In this document: in pieces, positions 1-9,590 of the stretch
Layout: each line of letters starts with the position of its first letter
Numbering within the stretch: the first letter of the stretch is position 1
DNA from: Clostridium sp. CX1
Lineage (GTDB): Bacteria; Bacillota; Clostridia; Clostridiales; Clostridiaceae
Reading direction: 5' to 3'
DNA: 64,000 bases
NCBI RefSeq assembly: GCF_025398335.1
Contig: NZ_JAODOO010000013.1
Location: 57,323-121,322 of the forward strand
Translations under genes and position numbers: made by a program
Notes under the pieces: generated by a model
What the model was told of the DNA's origin: nothing
Database searches by the model: none
The model's input: only the letters and a program-made list of their open reading frames with translations

Positions 1-1293
1 CAGATATCTGATGAGAAGAATGAACCTCAGTGGATGAGAGATTTTAGAATTAAGTCTTTAGAAATATATAATAGTATGCCTATGCCATCTTGGGGACCGG
101 ATCTAACAGAGTTAGATGTAGATAATATAATAACCTATATTAGACCTAACACTAATATGAAACATGATTGGGAGGAGGTTCCTCAAGATATAAAGAAAAC
201 TTTTGATTTATTAGGAATCCCAAAGGCTGAGCAGCAGTCACTGGCAGGAGTAGGCGCACAGTACGATTCAGAAGTTGTTTATCATAATGTAAGCAGAGAG
301 TTAACCAGCCAAGGTGTGCTTTATATGGATATGGAAACAGCAGTAAAGGAATATGAGCAATTAGTAAAACCATATTTTATGAAGCTTGTACCACCAAGTG
401 ATCATAAGTTTGCAGCCCTTCACGGCGCGGTATGGTCAGGAGGTTCCTTCGTATATGTACCTGGTGGCGTTCAAGTGGATATACCGATTCAGTCTTACTT
501 TAGGTTAAATGCTCCAGGAGCAGGACAATTTGAACATACCCTAATTATAGTTGAAAAGGGAGCAAGAATTCATTATATAGAAGGATGCTCTGCTCCAAAA
601 TACTATGTTAACAATCTGCATGCTGGTTGTGTAGAGTTATTTGTAAAGGAAGAAGCAACCCTTAGATACAGCACTATAGAAAACTGGTCTAGGAACATGT
701 ACAACTTAAATACAAAGAGAGCAGTGGTGGATAAAAAGGGAACTATTGAGTGGATATCCGGTTCCTTTGGATCCAAGGTGTCAATGCTTTACCCTATGAG
801 TATTTTAAGAGGAGAAGGTGCTAAATCAGAATTTACAGGAGTCACCTTTGCAGGATCAGGTCAACACTTAGATACTGGATCTAAGGTAGTCCATGCAGCA
901 CCACATACAACTTCTACCATAAATTCAAAGTCTATATCTAAAAATGGTGGAGTTGCCTTATACAGAGGACTTCTAAGTGCCACTCCAAATGCTCACCATG
1001 CTAAAGCCACAGTATCTTGTGAATCTTTAATGCTTGATAACCAATCAAGATCAGATACTGTACCGGTTATAAGTGTTGCTAATGATAGTATAGATATTGG
1101 TCATGAAGCTAAAATAGGCAGGATAAGTGATGAGGCTATATTTTACTTAATGAGCAGAGGACTAAGTGAAGAAGAAGCAAAGGCAATGATAGTTAGGGGC
1201 TTTGTAGAACCTATAGCCAAGGAACTTCCTCTTGAATATGCGGTGGAGATGAACAATCTAATCAAGTTAGAATTAGAAGGAACTATAGGGTAA
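1..1293 (+). CDS. sufB: SufB, Fe-S cluster scaffold subunit (5' end outside window)
   Basis: The reading frame is open from base 1, before the first ATG at base 34. The residues before that ATG (QISDEKNEPQW) continue the family's N-terminal pattern, so the gene is cut by the window edge and base 34 is not its start. About 430 residues are visible, against 465-470 usual for SufB. The sequence GSFVYVPGGVQVDIP and the C-terminal region with GHEAKIGRISDEAIFYLMSRGLSE are typical of SufB. In the SufBCD complex it forms the beta-helix scaffold on which Fe-S clusters are assembled. It is followed 12 bases later by sufD, then sufS and sufU; sufC presumably lies just upstream. The SUF system is the usual Fe-S machinery of Firmicutes. 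Confidence 0.96.
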   Translation, partial: QISDEKNEPQWMRDFRIKSLEIYNSMPMPSWGPDLTELDVDNIITYIRPNTNMKHDWEEVPQDIKKTFDLLGIPKAEQQSLAGVGAQYDSEVVYHNVSRELTSQGVLYMDMETAVKEYEQLVKPYFMKLVPPSDHKFAALHGAVWSGGSFVYVPGGVQVDIPIQSYFRLNAPGAGQFEHTLIIVEKGARIHYIEGCSAPKYYVNNLHAGCVELFVKEEATLRYSTIENWSRNMYNLNTKRAVVDKKGTIEWISGSFGSKVSMLYPMSILRGEGAKSEFTGVTFAGSGQHLDTGSKVVHAAPHTTSTINSKSISKNGGVALYRGLLSATPNAHHAKATVSCESLMLDNQSRSDTVPVISVANDSIDIGHEAKIGRISDEAIFYLMSRGLSEEEAKAMIVRGFVEPIAKELPLEYAVEMNNLIKLELEGTIG

Positions 1294-1305
1294 GGGGTGA
1301 GATAA

Positions 1306-2508
1306 ATGAATCTTAGTATGAGAGAAGCTTTAAATAATAAGTATGATGATATTTCGGAAATTCTAAATTCAATAAATGGAGAAAAGAACCAAAAATTAAA
1401 TCAGACAGCGGTTCCTGCTTGGAAACATTTAAAGGTGAATAACTTTAATTTAGAAAGTTTCCACCTTCCTAAGATAGAACCTTTTAATAAAGACTATATA
1501 AACTTAGAAAATGACACCTTAGACAAAGCAGTAGTTTTAGAAACTAAAAACGCATTATGGGTAGTAGAGGACATAGAAGAGCTAATAAATTTAAAAGATA
1601 GCTTTGGAATATCAGATAAGTTTATAGCCTTAGGTGAATATAACTTTAACACCGGTGTGTATGTTAGAAGTTATGAGAATGAAAGAGTAGAATCTCCTAT
1701 TAGACTGAGCTTTGAAATGGATGAAAAAAATCCTACAACTGTAGATCATAACATAGTGGTGGCAGAAAGGGGCAGTAAGGTAACTGTTGTTATAGATTAT
1801 AGTACAAAAGATTACTATGACGGGTTTCACAATGGAGTTACAAAGGTGTTTGCAAAGGAAAATTCAGAAGTTACAATAGTCAAAGTTCAGAGAATGAATG
1901 ATAAATCAATGCATTTTGATTCCAATGTTGCCTTTGTGGAAAGGGACGCTAAGGTTAATTGGGTAATAATTGAATTAGGAAGTAAAATTAACGTAACTAA
2001 CTACATATCAAATCTTGAAGGTAACAACAGCGTCTCACAGTTATACTCTGCATATCTTGTGGATGGAACTGGAAAGCAAGATATTTACTACACAGCAAAT
2101 CATAGAGGAATGAGAAGTGAAAGTAATATGGAGATTAAAGGTGTAGTAAAGGACGAGGGAAGAAAAGTATTCAGAGGTAATATAGATTTTAAAAAAGGAT
2201 CTTCAAGATCTAAAGGATCACAGGAAGAAGATGTACTTTTACTAAGTCCTAAAGTAAAAACAGACTCAATTCCAATGCTATTATGTGAAGAGGATGATGT
2301 GGAAGGGGCACATGCAGCAACAGTTGGACAAATAGACGAGGCTAAATTGTTCTATCTAATGAGCAGGGGTTTTAGTGAAAAGGAAGCTGAGAAGCTAGTG
2401 ATAGAAGCCAGATTTAGTCCGATTTTTGAGAAAGTACCAGTGTTAGAACTAAGAGAGTTTTTAGAAGAAGAGTTAAAAAAGAGGCTTATAGATGATGTTA
2501 CTTGTTAA
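1306..2508 (+). CDS. sufD: SufD, Fe-S cluster assembly protein
   Basis: This 400-residue protein is a SufBD-family beta-helix protein and a paralogue of the preceding SufB. The shared C-terminal pattern is GQIDEAKLFYLMSRGFSEKEAEKLVIEA. In the family, SufD pairs with SufB and the ATPase SufC. ATG follows a GGGGTGAGATAA ribosome site. The gene lies 12 bases after sufB and runs into the sufS leader, so it is part of one operon. Family and context both support the call; SufD proteins vary in sequence, and the neighbours decide between SufB and SufD. Confidence 0.94.
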   Translation: MNLSMREALNNKYDDISEILNSINGEKNQKLNQTAVPAWKHLKVNNFNLESFHLPKIEPFNKDYINLENDTLDKAVVLETKNALWVVEDIEELINLKDSFGISDKFIALGEYNFNTGVYVRSYENERVESPIRLSFEMDEKNPTTVDHNIVVAERGSKVTVVIDYSTKDYYDGFHNGVTKVFAKENSEVTIVKVQRMNDKSMHFDSNVAFVERDAKVNWVIIELGSKINVTNYISNLEGNNSVSQLYSAYLVDGTGKQDIYYTANHRGMRSESNMEIKGVVKDEGRKVFRGNIDFKKGSSRSKGSQEEDVLLLSPKVKTDSIPMLLCEEDDVEGAHAATVGQIDEAKLFYLMSRGFSEKEAEKLVIEARFSPIFEKVPVLELREFLEEELKKRLIDDVTC

Positions 2509-2531
2509 CTAATTATAATTGGAGGAATAAT

Positions 2532-3773
2532 ATGAGCAAAATTGATGTAAATAAGATAAGGGCAGATTTTCCTATCCTTTCACTACAGGTAAATAATAAA
2601 AATTTAGTTTATCTAGATAATGGGGCTACCACTCATAAACCTAAATCTGTTATTAAGGCAATAACCAATTATAACGAAAGGCTTAACGGAAATCCCCACA
2701 GAGGAGCTCATTATCTAAGTGTAGCAGCAACGGAGGCTTATGAAGAAGCTAGGGAGAAGGTTAAAAATTTTATAGGAGCGGAAAAAACTAAAGAAATAAT
2801 ATTTACTAAAAATACTACTGAATCCTTAAATCTAATTGCTTATACCTATGGGATGACTTTTATAGAACCAGGAGATGAAATTGTAGTTACTATATCCGAA
2901 CATCACAGTAATATTCTGCCTTGGCAGATGGTGGCTAAGGCCAAAAATGCTACACTAAAATATATGTATACTGATAAGGAAGGAAGACTTTTAGAAGAAG
3001 AATATAAAAGCAAGATTACCGATAAAACAAAGTTGGTAGCAGTAGCACAAATGTCTAATGTCCTTGGAACAATTTATCCTATAAGGGAAATTACTAAATA
3101 TGCCCATAAAAAGGGAGCTATTGTAGTAGTTGATGGAGCACAGAGTGTACCTCATATGAAAGTTAATGTAAGAGATATTGATGCTGATTTCTTTGTTTTC
3201 TCAGGACACAAGGCATTGGCGCCTATGGGGATTGGAGTTCTATACGGAAAAGAAGAGTTATTATTAAGTATGCCGCCATTTTTAAGAGGTGGAGATATGA
3301 TAGAATATGTTACAGAGCAGAATTCAACCTTTGCTGAGTTACCTTTTAAATTTGAAGCAGGAACACAAAATGTTGAGGGTGCAGTGGCACTATCTGCAGC
3401 TATAGATTATTTAGAATCAGTGGGCATGGATAACATTGCAGAATATGAAAAAGAGCTTACAGAATATGCACTAAGTAAGATAAAAGAAATACCTTATATA
3501 ACTGTGTATGGACCTAAGAATATAAATAATAGAGGTGGTCTTATATCCTTTAATATAGAAGGAGTCCACCCTCATGATGTGTCTAGTATTGTAGATAGCT
3601 ATGGGGTAGCGGTAAGAGCTGGTCACCATTGTGCACAACCTCTTATGAAGTACTTAGGTATTGGGTCTTCCTCCAGAGCAAGCTTCTACTTTTATAATAC
3701 TATTGAAGAAGTAGATATGTTTATTGAAAGTATAGAGAATGTAAGGAAGTGGTTAGGGTATGGAGAATCTTAG
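2532..3773 (+). CDS. sufS: SufS-type cysteine desulfurase
   Basis: PLP-dependent class V aminotransferase-fold enzyme of 413 residues that takes sulfur from L-cysteine and hands the persulfide to SufU. The PLP lysine is in SGHK (Lys227) and the catalytic cysteine in RAGHHCAQP (Cys367), as in group II desulfurases. The start at 2532 is preferred to an in-frame ATG at 2502, because GGAGGAATAAT sits just before it and the upstream ten codons overlap the end of sufD. The 3' end overlaps sufU by 14 bases, which suggests translational coupling. The sufS-sufU pairing is the standard Gram-positive arrangement. Confidence 0.96.
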   Translation: MSKIDVNKIRADFPILSLQVNNKNLVYLDNGATTHKPKSVIKAITNYNERLNGNPHRGAHYLSVAATEAYEEAREKVKNFIGAEKTKEIIFTKNTTESLNLIAYTYGMTFIEPGDEIVVTISEHHSNILPWQMVAKAKNATLKYMYTDKEGRLLEEEYKSKITDKTKLVAVAQMSNVLGTIYPIREITKYAHKKGAIVVVDGAQSVPHMKVNVRDIDADFFVFSGHKALAPMGIGVLYGKEELLLSMPPFLRGGDMIEYVTEQNSTFAELPFKFEAGTQNVEGAVALSAAIDYLESVGMDNIAEYEKELTEYALSKIKEIPYITVYGPKNINNRGGLISFNIEGVHPHDVSSIVDSYGVAVRAGHHCAQPLMKYLGIGSSSRASFYFYNTIEEVDMFIESIENVRKWLGYGES

Positions 3774-4191
3774 TTCTATATATTCTGAAATAATTATGGA
3801 GCACAACCAAAGTAATCATAATAAAAGGCATTTAGAGCATGCTGACTGCAGGGAAAGAGGGCATAATCCCAGCTGTGGAGATGATATAACCCTTTCTCTT
3901 AAATTTGAAGGTGATATTATTAAAGATGCAGCTTTTCAGGGAAGTGGTTGTGCAATTTCTCAGGCATCTACTTCTATAATGATAGATATTATTAAAGGTA
4001 AATCTAAGAAAGAGGCTCTAGAATATGTAAACACCTTCATAGGTATGATTAAAAAGGAAATTACAGAAGAGGAACAACTAGAAAAATTGGAAGACGCTAT
4101 AGCTTTAAGAAATATTTCAACTATGCCTGCCAGAGTAAAATGTGCTGTGTTGCCATGGCATACTCTAAAGGAAGGAATAAAAGAAAGATAA
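3760..4191 (+). CDS. sufU: SufU, zinc-dependent sulfurtransferase
   Basis: This 143-residue IscU/SufU-fold protein has Cys39, Asp41, Cys64 and Cys128, matching the SufU zinc-site residues (motifs NPSCGDD, GSGCAISQAS and VKCAVLPWHTL). Known role: accepts persulfide sulfur from SufS and passes it to the SufBCD scaffold. The 20-residue insertion that separates SufU from IscU is present between the second and third cysteines. The gene overlaps sufS and is the last gene of the operon, followed by a strong terminator hairpin. Confidence 0.95.
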   Translation: MENLSSIYSEIIMEHNQSNHNKRHLEHADCRERGHNPSCGDDITLSLKFEGDIIKDAAFQGSGCAISQASTSIMIDIIKGKSKKEALEYVNTFIGMIKKEITEEEQLEKLEDAIALRNISTMPARVKCAVLPWHTLKEGIKER

Positions 4192-4198
4192 CGTTGAA

Positions 4199-4232
4199 GC
4201 TCCCCTAAAATTTAGGGGAGTTATTTTATTTA
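4199..4232 (+). terminator. Terminator of the suf operon
   Basis: A near-perfect hairpin, CTCCCCTAAA / TTTAGGGGAG, begins nine bases after the sufU stop and is followed by TTATTTTATTT. Confidence 0.9.
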
Positions 4233-4312
4233 TTGTATGTCAAATGTTCATGTCTAACATATAATAAATTGAAATAGTTGGACAAACTAAAATTTGTAGG
4301 TAGGGAAGTCAG

Positions 4313-5170
4313 GTGTTTATAATGAGCTTAGTTTTTCAAGAAACCTTCAATTCTTTGCTAGTTTTAGATAAATTAAAGGATTTAAGTACATTTCAGGTTT
4401 CTAGTTTAATATTACTTATTTTAATTATTGTAGATACAATGTTAGGATTAAAGGTAGCAATAAAGTACAATCGTGTAGGTAGCAGAGGTTTTTTGAAGTT
4501 TGTTAAAAAGGTAGTACTATATACAACAGCTATAATAAGCGTAAGATTGCTAGAGGTTGGAATGCTTGCCTTTATTACTACTACACTGTTATCCCAATTA
4601 ATGTTAGCCTTCCTTATTGTATCAGAAACCATAAGTATACTGGAGAACCTGACTATATTAGGAGTGCCTATTCCATCAAACTTCATTTCAATCATCGTTA
4701 GTAATTTAAAGATTGCAGGCTTCGATAAAGTGTTAGAGGCAAGAAGAAGTAATGAAAAAGATATTATAGAAATTGATGATATTATAAAATATCAATTGCC
4801 AAATTTCAAGGAAAAGAATATTAGGATGTTACTAGATATAAAATTTAGGACATGGAAACTTATATCTGAACAGATAGACAAGGATATTAGTGGAAATGAT
4901 TCTAATAAGGAAAGGTTATATTACAAAGTATTATCTTTAATAGAACTAGGGTTTAGAGAAATGGAGCAGGAATTTGAAAGCGAAAAGATTTGTAAGGAAT
5001 GTGTTGAAAAGTTTTTTAAAATTCATCAGTCAAAAAGAAACAAACTATTAAAAAAGGTTGAAGAGATTTGCTACTCGGAAAAAAGTATTGAGGATAAAAA
5101 GGATGAATTAATTGATAGTATATTAGTGTTATTATATGAAACCATAGTGGATGCTTATAAAATTATTTAA
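4313..5170 (+). CDS. Holin-4-like membrane protein with cytosolic extension
   Basis: The first ~125 residues hold about three hydrophobic segments and read like the phage/toxin holin family 4 (TcdE type): an early VDTMLGLKVA followed by a lysine-rich turn, and later SETISILENLTILGVPIP, which is close to the family's conserved end motif. Ordinary members are 140-150 residues. This one adds about 150 charged, probably helical residues with no family I recognise, carrying a CKEC pair late in the chain. GTG at 4313 has the better-spaced AGGGAAG ribosome site; ATG at 4322 is possible. It stands alone, with no endolysin next to it, so a lysis role is not shown; the hydrolase at 5.7 kb is on the other strand. 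The holin-domain call is by pattern; the function is unknown. Confidence 0.6.
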   Translation: MFIMSLVFQETFNSLLVLDKLKDLSTFQVSSLILLILIIVDTMLGLKVAIKYNRVGSRGFLKFVKKVVLYTTAIISVRLLEVGMLAFITTTLLSQLMLAFLIVSETISILENLTILGVPIPSNFISIIVSNLKIAGFDKVLEARRSNEKDIIEIDDIIKYQLPNFKEKNIRMLLDIKFRTWKLISEQIDKDISGNDSNKERLYYKVLSLIELGFREMEQEFESEKICKECVEKFFKIHQSKRNKLLKKVEEICYSEKSIEDKKDELIDSILVLLYETIVDAYKII

Positions 5171-5224
5171 TAACTTAGTGGCCCTTAGAGATTGCCATTT
5201 TATATATTTAACTAGGGAGGATAA

Positions 5225-5264
5225 TCTAAAAAACAACTCAGCGTGAACTGAGTTGTTTTTTAGA
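5225..5264. terminator. Strong symmetrical terminator hairpin
   Basis: A perfect 17-bp stem (TCTAAAAAACAACTCAG and its complement) with a CGTGAA loop. A-tract and T-tract flank it, so it could act in both directions. It ends the holin-like gene. Confidence 0.9.
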
Positions 5265-5459
5265 TTAAATTATGGATATAATTAAAGGAATTTTATTATA
5301 GCAACAGTATTAAGTATAACCAGACTTATAAAATTTATTCATTGGAGTTATTGCTATTTTTACAAATAATTTAATAGTTTAATAAGCCTAAATTTGCACA
5401 AACTTATATTACAACAAGGAAACATCATAAAATAACAAAATTATAAGGAGGAACATATT

Positions 5460-5660
5460 ATGGCAAATAGAAATAGTAATAGAGTATTAGTACCAGAGGC
5501 AAAGGCAGGATTAAATCAATTTAAAATGGAATCAGCTAGAGAGGTAGGAGTAGATTTAAAAGAAGGTTATAATGGAGATTTAACAGCTAGAGAAGCTGGA
5601 TCTGTAGGTGGAAACATGGTTAAAAAGATGGTTGAAGCTTACGAACAAGGCTTAAAATAG
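5460..5660 (+). CDS. Alpha/beta-type small acid-soluble spore protein
   Basis: A 66-residue alpha/beta SASP that coats DNA in the dormant spore and is broken down at germination. It has the GPR protease site region KMESAREVGV (cleavage family site Glu24-Ser25) and the conserved tail GSVGGNMVKKMVEAYEQ. A strong AAGGAGG lies before the ATG. It is a single-gene unit with terminators on both sides. The family is expressed late in the forespore under sigma-G; I could not fix a convincing sigma-G promoter in the 290 bases upstream. Confidence 0.96.
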   Translation: MANRNSNRVLVPEAKAGLNQFKMESAREVGVDLKEGYNGDLTAREAGSVGGNMVKKMVEAYEQGLK

Positions 5661-5673
5661 TATACGATTAATA

Positions 5674-5712
5674 GAAAAGAGTCAAGTATAACTAGTACTT
5701 GGCTCTTTTCCA
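5674..5712 (+). terminator. Terminator after the SASP gene
   Basis: Hairpin GAAAAGAGTCAAGTA / TACTTGGCTCTTTTC, 13 bases after the stop codon. Confidence 0.85.
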
Positions 5713-5748
5713 TTAAATTTATAATTTGCAATAAGGTTATTTAGCAAT

Positions 5749-6921
5749 TTAGTATATATAATTTAAATACTTTCTAGATGAAAAACCTTCTATTCCATTT
5801 ATCTTAATCTTTACCCAGTTACCATCCTTTGAGTAGTCTAGTACTTCTGCATATTGATTTTTACCTAATACTCCAAGTATGGAAGCAGTACTTGATGGAT
5901 TACTTCTTATATTTAGTTGGTACACATTATTAATTGTCACATATTTACCACTTGGTATAGAGGTAAAAAGCTCACCCCATACCCATCCAGTTTTTCCGTT
6001 GTAATTCACCAGGTACCATCCATTGGCCTGGTCAATTAGATAAAGTATAGTTCCCTTTGGAACAGTACCTAGTAAGGCAGCATCATCAGAAGGTGCCGCT
6101 TTAAAATATGCTGAATAAGTGACCTTTGTCACCTGAGCAAACTGACCAGCTTTAACAGGACTTTGAGAAGATTGCTGTGAAGAATTTGAACTGTTACTAT
6201 CATCTACAATATTTATATATCTGCCAGGTACATAGCCGTTGTTTATATCATCCATAGTAACAAAATATTTTTTTGTTCCTTGAATTCCACCAAAAATTTG
6301 TTCCCAGGTAGATTCATAGGTATAAGCACCAGAAATTCCGTTTAACGTACCCCATTTATCAAAAATTAAAACATGATCTCCAGCTCTATTTAATATATCC
6401 ATATGCTTAAGCTCATTTAAACTTATTTTTTTAAAATATTTGTCAAACATAGTTGAAGTTGATATTTTATAATCCTGTATATTAAAGACTGCTTGTACAA
6501 ATCCAGAACAGTCAATACCGGCAGTTCCTGATATATATCCCATTCCAGCTTCTGTATTCACATTTCCTGTATAAGCACCTTTATTAACCCCGTCTAAAAA
6601 GTTTGTCCAAGGAGCATTGATGGATTTTGAGTCTAGGGAGTCTTGTCCACCCCAGTTATAAGGTATACCAGTAAATTGAGCAGTTGTTACATTATCAAAT
6701 TGGCTTGGAGCAGTCACATAAGAGGTGTACTTTGGGTTTAAGTTTCCATTTTTATTCTTATCATATGTCCATGTTAAGTTTATTATCTTTAAAGCTCTTT
6801 CCTCAGCTTCACTTCTTGTTATTGGATTTTGCACTGTATTGGCACTGACAGATTTAATAGGAGCAACTACTGTAGTTATTCCAAATAGAATACCAATTAT
6901 TAGAGAACTGATTTTTTTCAT
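5749..6921 (-). CDS. Secreted NlpC/P60-like wall hydrolase with two SH3 domains
   Basis: This 390-residue protein starts with a signal peptide (hydrophobic run to about residue 27, VSA). Residues 85-245 form a papain-like NlpC/P60 or CHAP-type domain: GIDCSGFVQAVF supplies the cysteine (Cys138) and GDHVLIF the histidine (His183). Two bacterial SH3-type domains follow at about 258-320 and 326-390; these usually bind peptidoglycan. The family cleaves peptide bonds in the cell wall. AAAGGAGG precedes the start. It is monocistronic. The histidine region is less canonical than in typical NlpC/P60 proteins, so the exact peptidase subfamily is open. Confidence 0.85.
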   Translation of the reverse strand: MKKISSLIIGILFGITTVVAPIKSVSANTVQNPITRSEAEERALKIINLTWTYDKNKNGNLNPKYTSYVTAPSQFDNVTTAQFTGIPYNWGGQDSLDSKSINAPWTNFLDGVNKGAYTGNVNTEAGMGYISGTAGIDCSGFVQAVFNIQDYKISTSTMFDKYFKKISLNELKHMDILNRAGDHVLIFDKWGTLNGISGAYTYESTWEQIFGGIQGTKKYFVTMDDINNGYVPGRYINIVDDSNSSNSSQQSSQSPVKAGQFAQVTKVTYSAYFKAAPSDDAALLGTVPKGTILYLIDQANGWYLVNYNGKTGWVWGELFTSIPSGKYVTINNVYQLNIRSNPSSTASILGVLGKNQYAEVLDYSKDGNWVKIKINGIEGFSSRKYLNYIY

Positions 6922-7089
6922 TGAAGACCTCCTTTTAATCCTTAATATAAATCTATGATGTTATTATAAATTAGGATAGTAAAAGTTATCAATAATCAAA
7001 TTATGGCACTGAGAGAGGATTCTTAATGATTACAGGGGGAGATGAAGGAGATAAGGTTGTGGGTTTTAACAGTAATTAAGTTATAAGAA

Positions 7090-7124
7090 AAATAGAGTCA
7101 GGTAAAAACCTAACTCTATTTTTT
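7090..7124 (-). terminator. Terminator overlapping the MCP stop codon
   Basis: Hairpin AAATAGAGT ... ACTCTATTT with an AAAAA loop region. On the minus strand it is followed by TTTTTCTTA; the stem overlaps the stop codon of the chemoreceptor gene. Confidence 0.8.
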
Positions 7125-9119
7125 GATCTTGAATTTTTTTACAGATTCATTTAGATACTCTATAGATATAACCAAATTTTCTAGCTTATCAACTATTGAC
7201 TGTATAACACTTACTTGTTCTTCTGTAGAAGCAGAAACTTCTTCTGTTGCAGCATTAAATTCTGAGGAAGTGTCTAGGATATTTTGCATAAGAAGTTTTA
7301 ATTGATTACTGTCGTTATCTATGCTGTTAATCTGCGAATATGCGTGCTCAATACTATTAATTGTTGAGTTTATATTGAGTTCTATATTATTATAGTCCTT
7401 AAATATACTATCATTAATAGCTTGTCTATTCTTATCTAGCTCTATAGATTGATTTTTAATCTCTTCAGATAGTTTAGATTCAGATTTTACTTTATTTAGC
7501 AACTCATCTATATTCTTAACTGCCCTGGAAGATTCTTCAGCTAGTTTCCTTATCTGTTCCGCAACTACAGCAAAGCCCTTTCCATGCTCGCCAGCCCTTG
7601 CAGCTTCTATAGAAGCATTAAGAGCAAGTAAATTTGTCTGAGTGGCAATGCCAGAAATAGACGCAGTCATACTTTCGATTTCCTTTACATTTTCATTAAA
7701 TACGCCTATTATTTCATAGATCTTTTCAGACTGTTCAATATTTTTGTTTTCTAGTTCCTTTAAATAGTTTAAGTTATATAGACCACCGTGTACAACTTCA
7801 TTTGTATGATCAGATTTTTCCTTTATTTCTGTAATGTTATTATTTATTACGTTTAACTTATTAGCAAAATTGTCTAAAAACTCCTTTCCGCTATTGACAT
7901 TTACGGAAAGATTAGTTGATTCTGCAGCAATTCCGTTTACAGCTCCAGAAATTTCTGTAGACATATTGGCTACAAATTTGGCTTGGTCTTTAAGTTCTAC
8001 AGATGCAGTATTTACTGAAGTGTAGGTAGAAATAATGTTTTCTATGATCTTTTTTAAATCTAATATCATAGAATTAAAGCTTCTGCTAAGGTCTCCTATT
8101 TCATCCTTGCTATAAAAAGTAGTTTCTTCTGTCAAATTTCCCTTTGCAAGCTTTTTCGTATTTTTATTTAATATTAAAATTCCTTTTAAGAATCTATTTG
8201 TAGCAAATATAGTAACAGCAATAGATATTAAAAGCGATATAATCAATGCTGCAATAAACCCTTTAATCAATGAATTCAGTGGTTTCTTATATTCTTCTAC
8301 AGGCGTTGAAATTCCAATAATCCAACCAGTGGACTTTAAAGGTTCATAAACAAAGCATTTTTCCTTTCCATCATAGTCCTCCTGTAAAAACACTTTAGTT
8401 GATCCACTACGGATGTTGCTAACCATTGTTTTATATAATCCATTTACAACCTGTGACATATTCTTGGAGTTACCCTCTGTCCATTGAAAGTCTTTATTTG
8501 GGTGAACTATAAAATCATAACTAGCGTCAAGTAAAAAACCATAACTATTTTCTACATCTTTAACTTGTTCAACTACTGTAGTTAAATAATCTACATAAAT
8601 ATCTGCAGCAGCTACTGCTATTACAGAGCCATCCTTTTTAATAGATTTTGAAATAGAGATAACCATTTTCTTAGTAGTTGAATCTAAATAAGGTTTGGTA
8701 TAAGTTATCTTATCACTATTTAAAGCTAGTTTATACCAGTCTTTTTCAGCTGGATTATAGTCAGCAGGAGGTATCCAACCATCACCGGATATCATACTTT
8801 TATCTTTAAAGGCTATGTAGAAACACAATACATTTGGATTTGATTTTTGCTTTGCTATAAAGTAGTTTAATAACCTATCACTGTCGTAAGAATCATAGTA
8901 CTGAAGATCATTTGCCATTTCCTCAACTATCTCACCCTGCTGTGTAAGCCAGCCATTAAGCTGTTCAGAATACTTTTCAGCAGTTATAATAGAATGCTGC
9001 TGAGCTTGTTTGATAACTGTGTTATAAGAAATATAATAGCTAATAGTAAGTGAAAGTAGAAGGCAAATTAGACATAATGCACTTACCACAATAGGAAGTT
9101 TAACCTTTAAACTTTTCAT
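7116..9119 (-). CDS. Methyl-accepting chemotaxis protein, Cache-HAMP type
   Basis: A 667-residue chemoreceptor. One transmembrane segment at about residues 8-30, an extracellular double-Cache-like sensor to about 285 ([19 protein letters not shown] is typical), a second transmembrane segment, a HAMP linker, then the coiled-coil signalling domain with the hairpin tip [19 protein letters not shown]. Such receptors bind small ligands outside and control the kinase CheA. The start at 9119 is chosen over an in-frame start at 9200 because AGAGGGAT precedes it and the signal anchor begins there. No che genes lie nearby. The 470-base leader contains an unidentified hairpin repeat at 9446-9510. Confidence 0.95.
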   Translation of the reverse strand: MKSLKVKLPIVVSALCLICLLLSLTISYYISYNTVIKQAQQHSIITAEKYSEQLNGWLTQQGEIVEEMANDLQYYDSYDSDRLLNYFIAKQKSNPNVLCFYIAFKDKSMISGDGWIPPADYNPAEKDWYKLALNSDKITYTKPYLDSTTKKMVISISKSIKKDGSVIAVAAADIYVDYLTTVVEQVKDVENSYGFLLDASYDFIVHPNKDFQWTEGNSKNMSQVVNGLYKTMVSNIRSGSTKVFLQEDYDGKEKCFVYEPLKSTGWIIGISTPVEEYKKPLNSLIKGFIAALIISLLISIAVTIFATNRFLKGILILNKNTKKLAKGNLTEETTFYSKDEIGDLSRSFNSMILDLKKIIENIISTYTSVNTASVELKDQAKFVANMSTEISGAVNGIAAESTNLSVNVNSGKEFLDNFANKLNVINNNITEIKEKSDHTNEVVHGGLYNLNYLKELENKNIEQSEKIYEIIGVFNENVKEIESMTASISGIATQTNLLALNASIEAARAGEHGKGFAVVAEQIRKLAEESSRAVKNIDELLNKVKSESKLSEEIKNQSIELDKNRQAINDSIFKDYNNIELNINSTINSIEHAYSQINSIDNDSNQLKLLMQNILDTSSEFNAATEEVSASTEEQVSVIQSIVDKLENLVISIEYLNESVKKFKIKK

Positions 9120-9445
9120 TTGTATCCCTCTTTTCTGCAATATCAATTTAGTCAAATATATATAAAACAAGGTTAAGAACCTAGGTGTTTTTATATCCAC
9201 CGTTATTATATTTATACAATATAGTTAAATATTATTATATCACTTTATGTCAAAAAATCTAATAGTTATTATAAAAATAATCCAATTTATCAACCTAATC
9301 CAAGTTGATTGTGCAATAAATTTAACTAGTTTAAAAATAGAAGAGAAATAAGATGTTTTTTATGTAAAGCATTAATATAAATAAATAGCTGTAGAAAATT
9401 GTCACAAAAGTTATTATAATAAAGTTATTAAAGTGTTTATACAAT

Positions 9446-9510
9446 CACTATCTGCCCTAATACCATCATACCCTTTAAGGCAGGAATAAAGAGCGGATGC
9501 GACGGTGGAT
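9446..9510 (+). repeat. Unidentified hairpin repeat, copy A
   Basis: Aligned on the plus strand to 62939-63003, this stretch shares ACTA-C-GC-CTAATAC, then AGG--TAAAGAGCGG, then -T-CG-C--TGGAT. CTGCC and GGCAG can pair inside it. It lies between two divergent genes, 60-80 bases before the HD-GYP-like gene and 330 bases before the chemoreceptor. It is not a c-di-GMP-I, preQ1 or T-box pattern. It could be a leader RNA or a small dispersed repeat. The rest of the 470-base gap holds only AT-rich sequence and a possible TATAAT box near 9415. Confidence 0.5.
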
Positions 9511-9590
9511 AATCACTTCTAACCTTCAGTGGGGGCAATACCTTATTTGAAGCCAAGAATTCTGTTTATGTAAGGAGATGTAAAATTACT

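Noticed and set aside
7042..7086. Fourteen-codon peptide frame after AGGGGGAG on the plus strand
   Set aside because: The ribosome-like site touches the ATG, and the frame overlaps the terminator approach of the chemoreceptor; no further support.
9446..9580. Possible c-di-GMP or c-di-AMP riboswitch before the HD-GYP-like gene
   Set aside because: The GACGCAAAGCC and GGTTACC blocks of GEMM-I are absent, and the ydaO core is not matched. Only the similarity to copy B can be supported.
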